Below are positions 7,637 through 13,311 of a stretch of 45,694 bases of DNA, in pieces. Both the position numbers and the translations under genes were made by a program. This DNA is from a virus: the IMG/VR virus record IMGVR_UViG_3300022890_000041, positions 1 to 45,694 of that record; one strand, 5' to 3'. Each line of letters begins with the position of its first letter. Positions within the stretch are counted from its first letter, which is position 1. Below the pieces are notes generated by a model, which saw nothing but the letters and a program-made list of their open reading frames with translations, was not told the DNA's origin and made no database searches.

Positions 7637-7951
7637 TTAAATCACCTCTATGATTGGTTTGTTAGCGTCTGTTCTCGGTGTTTTCTTACTATCAAAACAT
7701 TCCTGTGCCATAGCCTTAGCTTTACGTTCACTGACCTCTCTACCAGATACATCTATCCCGTTCTGTTCATCTTTAAAGTCCCTTAACAGCTTCAAGTACA
7801 TCTTAACCGAGTTCCTAAGTTTAGATTTGAAAGCATTATCCCTGGGGATCGTTGTACCATCTTCATATTGCCTTAATACGAACGAGTTAGCCAGGTTAAA
7901 TGCTTGACCTATCTCAATGTTCTGTTGGATGTTATTTTGTTTATTTATCAT
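7637..7951 (-). CDS. Hypothetical 104-residue protein
   Basis: 104 residues, mostly helical and charged, with AGGAGG upstream of ATG. Segment SKLRNSVKMYLKLLRDFKDEQNG looks like an amphipathic helix. Richer-GC codon class, as for the ATPase and SSB-like genes, so it may belong to the conserved replication set. Family not recognised. Confidence 0.55.
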   Translation of the reverse strand: MINKQNNIQQNIEIGQAFNLANSFVLRQYEDGTTIPRDNAFKSKLRNSVKMYLKLLRDFKDEQNGIDVSGREVSERKAKAMAQECFDSKKTPRTDANKPIIEVI

Positions 7952-7973
7952 CTTATAATCCTCCTATTATATT

Positions 7974-8195
7974 TTATATTAAAAAATATAATAAAAAAAG
8001 TATTAATAAGAATACTCCTAAAAGTATTAATAAGAATACTCCTAAAAGTATTAATAAATCTGATGATTTATAATCAACATCAGATTTTTCTATAATATGA
8101 CAAGATTTACATAAGTAATCTATATCATACAAACAACTTAAAATAATATCTTTCTCTTCAAATATCTTTGAACAACGTCTACATTCAATCCACAT
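7974..8195 (-). CDS. Zinc-finger protein with repetitive hydrophobic tail
   Basis: 73 residues. CRRC near the start and CKSC at about residue 29 form a likely zinc site. The C-terminal third is a Leu/Ile/Val/Phe-rich tail with an eight-residue unit (L-L-I-L-L-G-V-F) repeated almost exactly, encoded by the 24-base tandem repeat beneath. The tail could be a membrane anchor. A good AGGTGAT Shine-Dalgarno supports the start. Copy-number change of the repeat would alter the tail length in frame. Confidence 0.5.
   Translation of the reverse strand: MWIECRRCSKIFEEKDIILSCLYDIDYLCKSCHIIEKSDVDYKSSDLLILLGVFLLILLGVFLLILFLLYFLI
7996..8060. repeat. 24-bp tandem repeat, about 2.7 copies, each with an inner dyad
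   Basis: The unit begins AAAAGTATTAATAAG and repeats with a 24-base period. Each unit contains AGTATT...AATACT, an inverted repeat with a six-base loop. It lies inside the 3' end of the zinc-finger gene at 7974-8195 and encodes its eight-residue hydrophobic repeats. Confidence 0.85.
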
Positions 8196-8513
8196 TTATA
8201 TCACCTTGCCTCCATAGTTTAGTTGACTCTTTAATGGACATCGGAACAGTCTACACCTTGTACCATGTTGCCTGTTATACACATTAACTAAACCCTGTGC
8301 TTCCTTCTTACTTATCAAGACTTTCCGTTTCTTAACACTAACTGTACCATCCTTGTTAACTGATTGATCTATTAGTTCATGTTTACGTGGTAAAAACCTG
8401 AACACGTGATTGTTACCATCTAACACTGTATGATATTGTGTATTATAAGACATATGCCTACGTTTCCGTTTATCCTTAATACTCTGATCGAACGTTTTAT
8501 CGTCTATTGTCAT
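8196..8513 (-). CDS. Hypothetical basic protein
   Basis: 105 residues, strongly basic (KDKRKRRH; VKKRKVLISKK), with three histidine/cysteine-containing stretches near the end (GTRCRLFRCP). Only one of ten arginines is AGA, in contrast with its neighbours at 7974 and 8520. Likely nucleic-acid binding because of charge; no family recognised. Confidence 0.55.
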   Translation of the reverse strand: MTIDDKTFDQSIKDKRKRRHMSYNTQYHTVLDGNNHVFRFLPRKHELIDQSVNKDGTVSVKKRKVLISKKEAQGLVNVYNRQHGTRCRLFRCPLKSQLNYGGKVI

Positions 8514-8519
8514 TCTATC

Positions 8520-8633
8520 TTAATCCTCCTCTTCATCTTCTTTACCATCACAATCGTCCATGTATCTACCACAACATTTACATCCTTGTCCTGAAGGATC
8601 ACAATCCCTTAAATCGTATTCATCGTTAAACAT
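8520..8633 (-). CDS. Cys-rich acidic miniprotein
   Basis: 37 residues with C-x6-C-x1-C-C-x6-C and an Asp/Glu-rich tail, suggesting a small metal-binding knot. The start has AGGTGAT at ideal spacing and the gene is close to its neighbour, so I think it is expressed. Function unknown. Confidence 0.55.
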   Translation of the reverse strand: MFNDEYDLRDCDPSGQGCKCCGRYMDDCDGKEDEEED

Positions 8634-8674
8634 TATCATCACCTTTAATTAGTTCTCTTTTAAATTAACATTTA

Positions 8675-8794
8675 CTATTTAATCTTATTCAAGATATCTT
8701 TCTCTTCCCTGGTTATCAAACCCTGTTTAAAGTATGTATCACCACGAGCCTTAATAATACTCTTGGGTGTATTCATAGTTTCAATCCATGTCAC
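8675..8794 (-). CDS. Paralogous small protein A (KSIIKARGDTYF motif)
   Basis: 39 residues if started at GTG 8794, 33 if at ATG 8776. I prefer GTG because the residues before the ATG (T-W-I-E-T) align with the start of the paralogue at 8870-8983 (M-S-W-T-G-A). Both contain K-S-I/V-I-K-A-R-G-D/E-T/S-Y-F. It overlaps the 30-residue gene upstream, with no Shine-Dalgarno of its own before GTG, so coupled translation is likely. Function unknown. Confidence 0.5.
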   Translation of the reverse strand: MTWIETMNTPKSIIKARGDTYFKQGLITREEKDILNKIK

Positions 8795-8873
8795 CTAACA
8801 TGCTTTCATCCATCTTTGGATAGCTCTTAAAAAAAGCTATTATGTCTTTAATACCTATTTCCTTTGTTTTCAT
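8781..8873 (-). CDS. 30-residue protein between the two paralogues
   Basis: A very short frame with an excellent Shine-Dalgarno (AAAGGTGAT) placed inside the end of the paralogue upstream, and an ATGA overlap with it. The product is helical and begins M-K-T-K-E-I-G. Closely packed starts and stops make it likely to be translated. Function unknown. Confidence 0.5.
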   Translation of the reverse strand: MKTKEIGIKDIIAFFKSYPKMDESMLGDMD

Positions 8874-8983
8874 TCTTTATCACCTTTATTGTTTGCCTTA
8901 ATAGGCTTATCTTTGTTGAAATAAGATTCTCCTCTCGCCTTAATAACTGATTTCTTAGTCTCACTTGCTCCAGTCCAACTCAT
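8870..8983 (-). CDS. Paralogous small protein B (KSVIKARGESYF motif)
   Basis: 37 residues beginning M-S-W-T-G-A and containing the motif shared with 8675-8794. Its start overlaps the stop of the 93-residue gene by ATGA and its stop overlaps the next start. The lysine-rich C-terminus encodes, in its DNA, the Shine-Dalgarno of the next gene. A duplicated miniprotein pair suggests a selected function, not known. Confidence 0.55.
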   Translation of the reverse strand: MSWTGASETKKSVIKARGESYFNKDKPIKANNKGDKE

Positions 8984-9261
8984 TCTAATAACCCTAATTC
9001 TTTTAATATATATTCTTGCATGTTTATTAAATATTGATCATTAGGACATTCTACACCTAACACAGCCGTATATATTGCTTCTTTGATTTTTTTATTATCT
9101 CTGGTAAATTCTTCAACATCTTTTCTTTTAATAAATTTACCAGAATTATCACCTTTTAATGTTTTCCTTTGTCCTAAAATTTCTTTTGTTTTACATTCAA
9201 TTTCTAAACTAATATCCCATGTATGACCATTCAAACTTGGAAATTGTTCCTTAAATTTCAT
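8980..9261 (-). CDS. Hypothetical 93-residue protein
   Basis: 93 residues, predicted mixed alpha/beta (HTWDISLEIECKTKEILGQR; helical C-terminus QYLINMQEYILKELGLLE). AT-rich. Joined by four-base overlaps to genes on both sides. The N-terminal E-C-K-T-K segment is not enough to call it a nuclease. No family recognised. Confidence 0.5.
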   Translation of the reverse strand: MKFKEQFPSLNGHTWDISLEIECKTKEILGQRKTLKGDNSGKFIKRKDVEEFTRDNKKIKEAIYTAVLGVECPNDQYLINMQEYILKELGLLE

Positions 9262-9383
9262 TCGCTATCACCTTTGTTTGTGCTTATTGACTTCATTCGT
9301 TGCCAAAACTTAACCTCGATATCACTCATTAATGCCTTATCACTATCATTTAATAATACATCAATCCTCTTTGTTTGTTCCAT
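9258..9383 (-). CDS. Hypothetical 41-residue protein
   Basis: 41 residues, helical, with AGGTGAT at good spacing before ATG and an ATGA overlap with the 93-residue gene. Contains LNDSDKALMSDIEVKFWQRM. No known motif. Confidence 0.5.
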   Translation of the reverse strand: MEQTKRIDVLLNDSDKALMSDIEVKFWQRMKSISTNKGDSE

Positions 9384-9394
9384 TATTATCACCT

Positions 9395-9577
9395 TTATTT
9401 GTTTTCTTGAAAATAACACTCTTTACAGTATTCATTAAACTTATCAGATTCAAGATCAATAAAATCATTAATAAGAGATTCTTTATTGTCCTCTATCCAA
9501 ACATACATACATTCCTCTCTTTGTTCCTGCATCTCTTCTCGTATGATCTCGTCTTTATGGTCTTGTTCTAAAGTAAT
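9395..9577 (-). CDS. Acidic 60-residue protein, probable ATT start
   Basis: The frame is open from ATT 9577-9575 to the stop at 9395-9397, with no ATG, GTG or TTG before an internal ATG at 9532. GGAGGAGG lies just upstream of the ATT, in the last codons of the preceding gene, whose stop is two bases before the ATT. The product is acidic and helical, with three cysteines (C-M-Y; C-K-E-C) near the middle and end. If ATT is not used the product would be 45 residues from ATG 9532, which has a poor ribosome-binding site. Confidence 0.45.
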   Translation of the reverse strand: MTLEQDHKDEIIREEMQEQREECMYVWIEDNKESLINDFIDLESDKFNEYCKECYFQENK

Positions 9578-9579
9578 TT

Positions 9580-9708
9580 TTAATCCTCCTCCATGTTTTT
9601 ATATGAACTGCACCCGTTATCCGTAATTTTAGGGTAATAATTTTGTTTAATGCATAATCCGTCTATGTTATCAATCCAATAACAATTTTTACATTTCTTT
9701 AATAACAT
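9580..9708 (-). CDS. Cys-containing miniprotein
   Basis: 42 residues with CKNC, then a cysteine after 9 residues and another after 13, a pattern seen in small zinc or disulfide-type viral miniproteins and similar to the frame at 1545-1637. AGAGG lies upstream of ATG. Its last codons form the Shine-Dalgarno of the ATT-started gene that follows. Function unknown. Confidence 0.5.
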   Translation of the reverse strand: MLLKKCKNCYWIDNIDGLCIKQNYYPKITDNGCSSYKNMEED

Positions 9709-9878
9709 CTTAATTCCTCTGTGTAATCATCTAAATATTCAAAACTACCATAATGTAACGTTTTCTTACATCGTTTACAGTAATAATAAGGTACATCTTT
9801 TAATATTCCTATGGGTTCAACACCTTTAAATGTGACAAATAAACCACATTTTATACATCTTGCTTTAGGTATTGTCAT
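9699..9878 (-). CDS. Zinc-ribbon protein, DVPYYYC family copy 1
   Basis: 59 residues from ATG 9878 (M-T-I-P-K-A-R), chosen because GGTG lies 9 bases upstream; an upstream in-frame ATG at 9917 falls inside the previous gene. CIKC and CKRC pairs form a ribbon. The stretch KDVPYYYCK recurs in the protein at 11226-11465, so these are paralogues. Function unknown. Confidence 0.55.
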   Translation of the reverse strand: MTIPKARCIKCGLFVTFKGVEPIGILKDVPYYYCKRCKKTLHYGSFEYLDDYTEELRCY

Positions 9879-9879
9879 T

Positions 9880-10116
9880 TTATAATACACCATAAAACCA
9901 TTCAAACCAATAATCATGGTTTTGTTTTGCAGTTAACCGTATGATGTTATCTTTCTCTAAACTTATTAAAGTTCTCCAGTTACATTTAAAGGCATAACTA
10001 TTATTACTATCAACAACAAAACTATATTGAGTTTCTTTATTTAAATTATCTCTCATGACATATATAGTTTGTACTTTGTTTGTTTTAATGTATTGTTTAA
10101 CTTGTTCTTTATTCAT
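9880..10116 (-). CDS. Hypothetical 78-residue protein
   Basis: 78 residues, basic, beta-like (TQYSFVVDSNNSYAFKCNWRTLI), with AGGT 8 bases before ATG. It overlaps the gene upstream by eight bases. No motif recognised. Confidence 0.5.
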   Translation of the reverse strand: MNKEQVKQYIKTNKVQTIYVMRDNLNKETQYSFVVDSNNSYAFKCNWRTLISLEKDNIIRLTAKQNHDYWFEWFYGVL

Positions 10117-10315
10117 AATATAGCACCTTTTTAGTTAATGTTCCATTCTTAATATTATATCTAAATAAATATACTGTTTTATCTTTTGTGGCTGTTGTGG
10201 TTATTTCATGGGGGATATCCCTTTCGTTTAACTCAAAACAAGTTGAAATATCAGTATAACCTAACTGTTTAAACTTCTGGAAGTTTTTAGTTTGTAAATT
10301 GTTTATATCAATCAT
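10109..10315 (-). CDS. Hypothetical 68-residue protein
   Basis: 68 residues with GGGTGAT before ATG. Short helices followed by a beta hairpin-like end (KTVYLFRYNIKNGTLTKKVLYYE). No known family. Confidence 0.5.
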   Translation of the reverse strand: MIDINNLQTKNFQKFKQLGYTDISTCFELNERDIPHEITTTATKDKTVYLFRYNIKNGTLTKKVLYYE

Positions 10316-10316
10316 T

Positions 10317-10529
10317 TTAAATCACCCCATTAAATTTAAGTTTCATGAGATTACTATAATGTCCTGTTATGTATAGATGTAAGCCAAGGGGTAAATCTAA
10401 ATCCTTTATGACTTGTTCAATCTCTGGATCTTGTAACCCATTATTACGTAATTGTTGTAAACGTTGAACTATCTCTACAACCTCAGGTTTAATGTTCTTA
10501 TACTTCTGATATAATTCTATTGCATTCAT
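10317..10529 (-). CDS. Hypothetical helical 70-residue protein
   Basis: 70 residues with AAGGTGAT before ATG. Nearly all helical (ALELYQKYKNI-type N-terminus; VVEIVQRLQQL; IEQVIKDLDLPLGLHLYITGHY). The helical segments could hold a small DNA-binding fold, but no helix-turn-helix can be called. It is one candidate for the repressor that would bind the dyad operators. Confidence 0.45.
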   Translation of the reverse strand: MNAIELYQKYKNIKPEVVEIVQRLQQLRNNGLQDPEIEQVIKDLDLPLGLHLYITGHYSNLMKLKFNGVI

Positions 10530-10553
10530 TTTGTATCACCTTGTTTTATATTA

Positions 10554-10718
10554 TTATTTACCTAAAAAAATGCTTTTGTTGTCTACATTTAAAAAAGTAT
10601 ATGTATTCCAAAAGTTATTATTTAATTGTTGTTCTGTTAAATAATTATCTCTCTTTTCTTTAGTGTTAAATAAATAATCTTTCCCATTATCCATATTTTT
10701 AATACCATATTTATTCAT
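10554..10718 (-). CDS. Hypothetical 54-residue protein
   Basis: 54 residues, Asn/Lys/Tyr-rich, AT-rich, with AGGTGAT in the end of the gene upstream, which it overlaps by eight bases. No motif. The open frame, start site and packing support it. Confidence 0.45.
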   Translation of the reverse strand: MNKYGIKNMDNGKDYLFNTKEKRDNYLTEQQLNNNFWNTYTFLNVDNKSIFLGK

Positions 10719-10935
10719 GTTTATCACCTTCATTAACTAAATCAAAATGTAAATCTTCAAATAACTTTAAACAATTATACAATTCAGAATAAGTAAATAC
10801 TATCCTACCGTATAATTTTCCATTTTCCATTATTTGTATCCTATTCTTATTATCAGAAACTGATAAATCAAAGTTTCGTGTATATCGTTTATTTAAATTC
10901 GATAACATATTTATACATATTTCTTTATATTTCAT
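10711..10935 (-). CDS. Hypothetical 74-residue protein
   Basis: 74 residues with TAGGTGAT before ATG. Contains RNFDLSVSDNKNRIQIMENG and a helical end. AT-rich, no recognised family. It begins after the A-rich (minus-strand T-rich) tract at 10983-11000, so it may be transcribed from its own promoter or by read-through. Confidence 0.5.
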   Translation of the reverse strand: MKYKEICINMLSNLNKRYTRNFDLSVSDNKNRIQIMENGKLYGRIVFTYSELYNCLKLFEDLHFDLVNEGDKHE

Positions 10936-10982
10936 TTTGTATCACCTACATTAGTTGTTATTAAATCCATAACCTAAACCAT

Positions 10983-11000
10983 AAAAAAGAAAAATAAAAA
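10983..11000 (-). terminator. Possible poly-T terminator on the minus strand
   Basis: Read on the minus strand this is CTTTTTATTTTTCTTTTTT, the T-rich type of archaeal terminator. It follows the 41-residue gene ending at 11056 and lies in a 120-base gap. No stem is needed in archaea. Termination here would be partial. Confidence 0.35.
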
Positions 11001-11055
11001 GAGGTTAAGGCTGATCTCCTACAAGCAAATCTTACCTTATTAGTTACTGCAATGT

Positions 11056-11181
11056 TCATTCTTTAAACCTCTGCTTAAGACATAAAGGTGTCATATTCAT
11101 TAGTTGATAACCTTCACGTATCCTAAACATACCCATTAGCTTGGATATTAATGATCTCTTACCATAAGTTCTTATTGTCAT
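11056..11181 (-). CDS. Basic 41-residue protein
   Basis: 41 residues with a strong GAGGTG Shine-Dalgarno. It is basic (M-T-I-R-T-Y-G-K-R-S) with several methionines in the middle. No family recognised. Confidence 0.45.
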   Translation of the reverse strand: MTIRTYGKRSLISKLMGMFRIREGYQLMNMTPLCLKQRFKE

Positions 11182-11225
11182 CTTATAACACCTCTTTTAT
11201 CGTATCTACTTCCTTAACTACTGTT

Positions 11226-11465
11226 TTAATCCTCCTCAATGAAATCTATTAATTCTTGTAATGATTCAATAGGATTACAAGATTTACAGTAATAATAAGG
11301 TACATCTTTCTCTATTAATTCAATGTCTACACCATCTTCTAATAATTGATTCGTTCTATTTACATTAACTGATCCATCACAAACATACCAACCATCATAA
11401 ACGTATAATATACTCTTTTGATGTTCACTACCATATAAACAATTAATTTCTTTTTCTTCTTTCAT
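11226..11465 (-). CDS. Zinc-binding protein, DVPYYYC family copy 2
   Basis: 79 residues, acidic at both ends. EKDVPYYYCKSC matches KDVPYYYCKRC of the protein at 9699-9878; the other likely metal ligands are C in INCLYG and C in YVCDG. The duplicated motif in two leftward genes suggests a shared partner or role. Preceded by AGGTGAT. Confidence 0.55.
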   Translation of the reverse strand: MKEEKEINCLYGSEHQKSILYVYDGWYVCDGSVNVNRTNQLLEDGVDIELIEKDVPYYYCKSCNPIESLQELIDFIEED

Positions 11466-11471
11466 TTTGTA

Positions 11472-11606
11472 TCACCTTTGCTTTCTTTGATTATTCACTC
11501 CAAATCTAAGGATATTGTTCATACACTCCTCAGAACAATAAGCAATTTGTAAATCTGTTTCCCTTTCAAAAGGAAGTTTCTTACCACAATTATCACATTT
11601 ACTCAT
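11472..11606 (-). CDS. Small zinc-finger protein (MYM/YHS-like pattern)
   Basis: 44 residues. CDNCGKKLPF then YCSEECMNNIL gives C-x2-C ... C-x3-C, the usual pattern of very small treble-clef or MYM-type fingers. It overlaps its neighbours and begins inside the end of the first leftward gene. Function unknown. Confidence 0.55.
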   Translation of the reverse strand: MSKCDNCGKKLPFERETDLQIAYCSEECMNNILRFGVNNQRKQR

Positions 11607-11745
11607 TTGTACCACCTGGCTGTTTTATATAATGTAATGCACAAACAAAACGATCCAATCCTTTGATGTTCATTGTAAACCTTCCTGCAGGAGATAACTC
11701 CATTCTGCAGATGTGACATATAATCTTATGTTGGTTGTTTACCAT
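11599..11745 (-). CDS. First leftward gene, leaderless zinc protein
   Basis: 48 residues. CHIC near residue 10 and a later C-x2-H (CALHY) suggest a zinc fold. Its ATG lies about 27 bases from the centre of the TATA box at 11768-11775, so its mRNA probably starts at the ATG. Being the first product of the left arm and directly controlled by the dyad operator, it is a candidate early regulator, though no known DNA-binding fold is visible. Confidence 0.55.
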   Translation of the reverse strand: MVNNQHKIICHICRMELSPAGRFTMNIKGLDRFVCALHYIKQPGGTNE

Positions 11746-11753
11746 AGGATAAG

Positions 11754-11771
11754 TATAGTAGTACTACTATA
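11754..11771. promoter_or_regulatory. 18-bp perfect palindrome, operator of the leftward promoter
   Basis: TATAGTAGTACTACTATA reads the same on both strands. It lies between the TATA box and the start point of the leftward transcript, the usual place for archaeal repressors that block polymerase loading. A near-copy occupies the same place in the rightward promoter at 12674-12691. Confidence 0.7.
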
Positions 11772-11786
11772 TAAACCTTTCGGTTG
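11768..11786 (-). promoter_or_regulatory. BRE and TATA box of the leftward promoter
   Basis: On the minus strand CAACCGAAAGG (BRE-like) is followed by TTTATATA, whose centre is about 27 bases from the ATG at 11745. A second TATA-like stretch, TTATATATAAG, lies further upstream at 11787-11798 and may serve as an alternative. Confidence 0.65.
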
Positions 11787-11978
11787 CTTATATATAACTC
11801 TATATACATACCATATACTCCTACTACAGACCCCCTACTAACATTACACAATGCATAGTCTTATAAAGTACTATCCTTAGAACGTAACTCCTGAGAAATA
11901 ACAACTTACTAATAGAAGATTATCTATGCTATTACTCTATTACTACGTCATCATTCCTCAGTAAAAACTTCAGAATGA

Positions 11979-12003
11979 TATGATGATATAAGACATCATC
12001 ATA
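11979..12003. repeat. Hairpin, 9-bp stem and 7-base loop
   Basis: TATGATGAT and ATCATCATA form a perfect stem around ATAAGAC. It abuts the larger hairpin starting at 12001. Confidence 0.75.
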
Positions 12004-12040
12004 CAAAGTATGATGTATATACTAATATACTACTTTGTAT
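12001..12040. repeat. Long cruciform-type inverted repeat, 16 paired bases
   Basis: ATACAAAGTA at 12001-12010 pairs with TACTTTGTAT at 12031-12040, and GTATAT at 12015-12020 pairs with ATATAC at 12025-12030, leaving a four-base bulge and a four-base loop. This is the strongest hairpin in the control region and a good candidate for an origin or a protein-binding site. Confidence 0.8.
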
Positions 12041-12158
12041 CGTTCTAATGTAAACATAATAAGGTTTTATACTTGTTGTGTACTACGATTGTATGAGTAT
12101 ACGTTAGTATATGAATACTGAGGAGTACAAGACTATATAACATCATACTATAGTAAAG

Positions 12159-12178
12159 CAATAGCTAACAAGCTATTG
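12159..12178. repeat. Hairpin, 8-bp stem and AACA loop
   Basis: CAATAGCT and AGCTATTG flank AACA. A ten-base palindrome TACTATAGTA at 12146-12155 lies just before it and resembles half of the promoter operators. Confidence 0.75.
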
Positions 12179-12245
12179 ATGTGTTCGTTATGTCATTCGC
12201 TACGCTCATTCCTAACTCACACATGCTGTTGGTAGAAAATAATCA

Positions 12246-12331
12246 CTAAGGCTAAGTGACAACAACACCAACGTTACTATGGGGTAGGGGTGATAACTAA
12301 TAAAGCTGTTGTTGTGAGTCACTGTACTTAG
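12246..12331. repeat. Large imperfect inverted repeat with a competing partner
   Basis: CTAAG, AGTGAC and AACAACA on the left (12246-12267) pair in order with TGTTGTT, GTCACT and CTTAG on the right (12307-12331), with small bulges. The right side also has TTAGGAAT (12328-12335), which pairs perfectly with ATTCCTAA at 12208-12215, so two folds compete. Confidence 0.55.
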
Positions 12332-12474
12332 GAATTATATATTATTTTTGAAGAAGTAATGTATGTGATGTATTATATAGTTTAGTGTTCATAGTTAAAG
12401 TATAGGTGTTATGTGTTGCTTTGTTTTTTTATGTTACGAGATATAGGTTTTAAAAAAGGAGTAAGAATTCGTAT

Positions 12475-12604
12475 CCAGGAACGTCATAAACATCATTACG
12501 TGAGCCATCGCCTGGTACAAGCCTGAATTAGCTGTCTCTCACGTTCAATCTCTGTTTCTAAGCTTAGATTGCGATAAAAGCAAACGATACGACTAATACC
12601 GCAA
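12475..12604. ncRNA. GC-richer structured block, candidate noncoding RNA or origin element
   Basis: In very AT-rich surroundings this block is visibly richer in G and C and holds a series of stems: CCAGG/CCTGG (12475-12479 with 12511-12515), ACGTGAG/CTCACGT (12498-12504 with 12538-12544), CAATCT/AGATTG (12546-12551 with 12566-12571), the palindrome TCTAAGCTTAGA (12557-12568) and TTGCG/CGCAA (12569-12573 with 12600-12604). Some overlap and so are alternatives. Strand is not known. It does not fold as a tRNA by eye. Confidence 0.35.
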
Positions 12605-12662
12605 TACCTTTAGTAATATGATGTTAATTTAAATATTTTTCTAAAAAACCCAATAAAATAAA

Positions 12663-12677
12663 GGAAAGATATATATA
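12663..12677 (+). promoter_or_regulatory. BRE and TATA box of the rightward promoter
   Basis: GGAAAGA (BRE-like) is followed by TATATATA at 12670-12677, centred about 27 bases before the ATG at 12701. The transcript is therefore expected to be leaderless. Confidence 0.7.
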
Positions 12678-12691
12678 GTAGTTATACTATA
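12674..12691. promoter_or_regulatory. Dyad operator of the rightward promoter
   Basis: TATAGTA and TACTATA flank GTTA, giving the same arms and the same total length as the palindrome in the leftward promoter at 11754-11771. It overlaps the end of the TATA box. One protein probably controls both arms. Confidence 0.7.
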
Positions 12692-12700
12692 CTTTCATTT

Positions 12701-12916
12701 ATGTTAACTAAAGAAGATAAGATATTAATAAAGGATGTATTACTTAAATCTGTTAATAATTATGATGTTTATAAGAAGGCTTTAGCTGAGTTAGACATTG
12801 AAGAGATAGATAATAAGGATCGTGTTGAATTATGCATCCCATTGAAAGAAATAGATGATGGATTAGGTCCTGATAGGAAGTTTACTAAAGACGAATTAGG
12901 TAAATATAAAAAATGA
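12701..12916 (+). CDS. First rightward gene, leaderless acidic protein
   Basis: 71 residues, helical and acidic (MLTKEDKILIKDVLLKSV; ALAELDIEEIDNKDRVEL). No Shine-Dalgarno, as expected for a leaderless mRNA from the promoter at 12663-12677. Not recognised. It overlaps the next gene by four bases. Confidence 0.6.
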   Translation: MLTKEDKILIKDVLLKSVNNYDVYKKALAELDIEEIDNKDRVELCIPLKEIDDGLGPDRKFTKDELGKYKK

Positions 12917-13158
12917 CTAAAGAAAAAGAATTAAAGACATTAAAGGATTTAAGATATAGTTCACATTGCCCAAGTTGTCGTATTATAACTATAAGTCCAG
13001 AAGAATTACGTAATGAGGCTATTAAGTGGTTCAAAGAATATAAAGAAGAATCTAAAAAAAGTACAGACCAATTTCAAAGTATGGATTGGGATTCTAAAGC
13101 AGAATTTATTAGGATATTTTTCAATGTAACAGATAAAGAAATAGGGGATTTAAAATGA
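12913..13158 (+). CDS. Hypothetical protein with CxxC
   Basis: 81 residues. HCPSCRIITISPEELRNEAIKWFKEY has one CxxC near residue 19 followed by helices. One CxxC alone is too little for a full ribbon, so it may pair in a dimer. Next to two other small genes that precede the packaging genes. Confidence 0.55.
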   Translation: MTKEKELKTLKDLRYSSHCPSCRIITISPEELRNEAIKWFKEYKEESKKSTDQFQSMDWDSKAEFIRIFFNVTDKEIGDLK

Positions 13159-13310
13159 ATGAAATAATGCTTTATGGTAAATCAGGAGATGATACAAATA
13201 AAGAGATTAAAGGTAAAAGTCCAGTAGAAACATGTTATAAAGAATTACTTGTTTTAATTCAGCTTGAAAAACATATTAAAAATTATTTAAAGAATATAGA
13301 GGTTAAATAG
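13155..13310 (+). CDS. Hypothetical 51-residue protein
   Basis: 51 residues, mostly charged, ending in a helix (ELLVLIQLEKHIKNYLKN). ATGA overlap with the previous stop and GGGG 8 bases before ATG. Unknown. Confidence 0.5.
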   Translation: MNEIMLYGKSGDDTNKEIKGKSPVETCYKELLVLIQLEKHIKNYLKNIEVK

Positions 13311-13311
13311 A

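Larger units (their letters stand above)
11776..12669. other. Intergenic control region, candidate replication origin
   Basis: About 950 bases without a convincing gene, at the only point of divergent transcription. It contains many inverted repeats: 11979-12003, 12001-12040, 12159-12178, 12246-12331 and the block 12475-12604. The density of strong hairpins, AT-richness and position between replication-type and structural arms are typical of a viral origin and control region. No iteron series longer than the short repeats was seen. Confidence 0.5.

Noticed and set aside
7996-8060. CRISPR array
   Set aside because: The repeats abut with no spacers and are in frame in a coding gene.
7904-8095. 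Rightward hydrophobic frame over the tandem repeat
   Set aside because: It is an effect of low-complexity AT-rich sequence; the leftward frame has zinc motifs and a good start.
10959-11059. Leftward 32-residue frame starting in the stop of the 41-residue gene
   Set aside because: It runs through the T-rich tract likely to be a terminator and has no own Shine-Dalgarno; the product is unremarkable.
12460-12610. tRNA gene
   Set aside because: Some GTTC-like sequence and stems are present, but no acceptor stem, anticodon arm or conserved T-loop could be put together.
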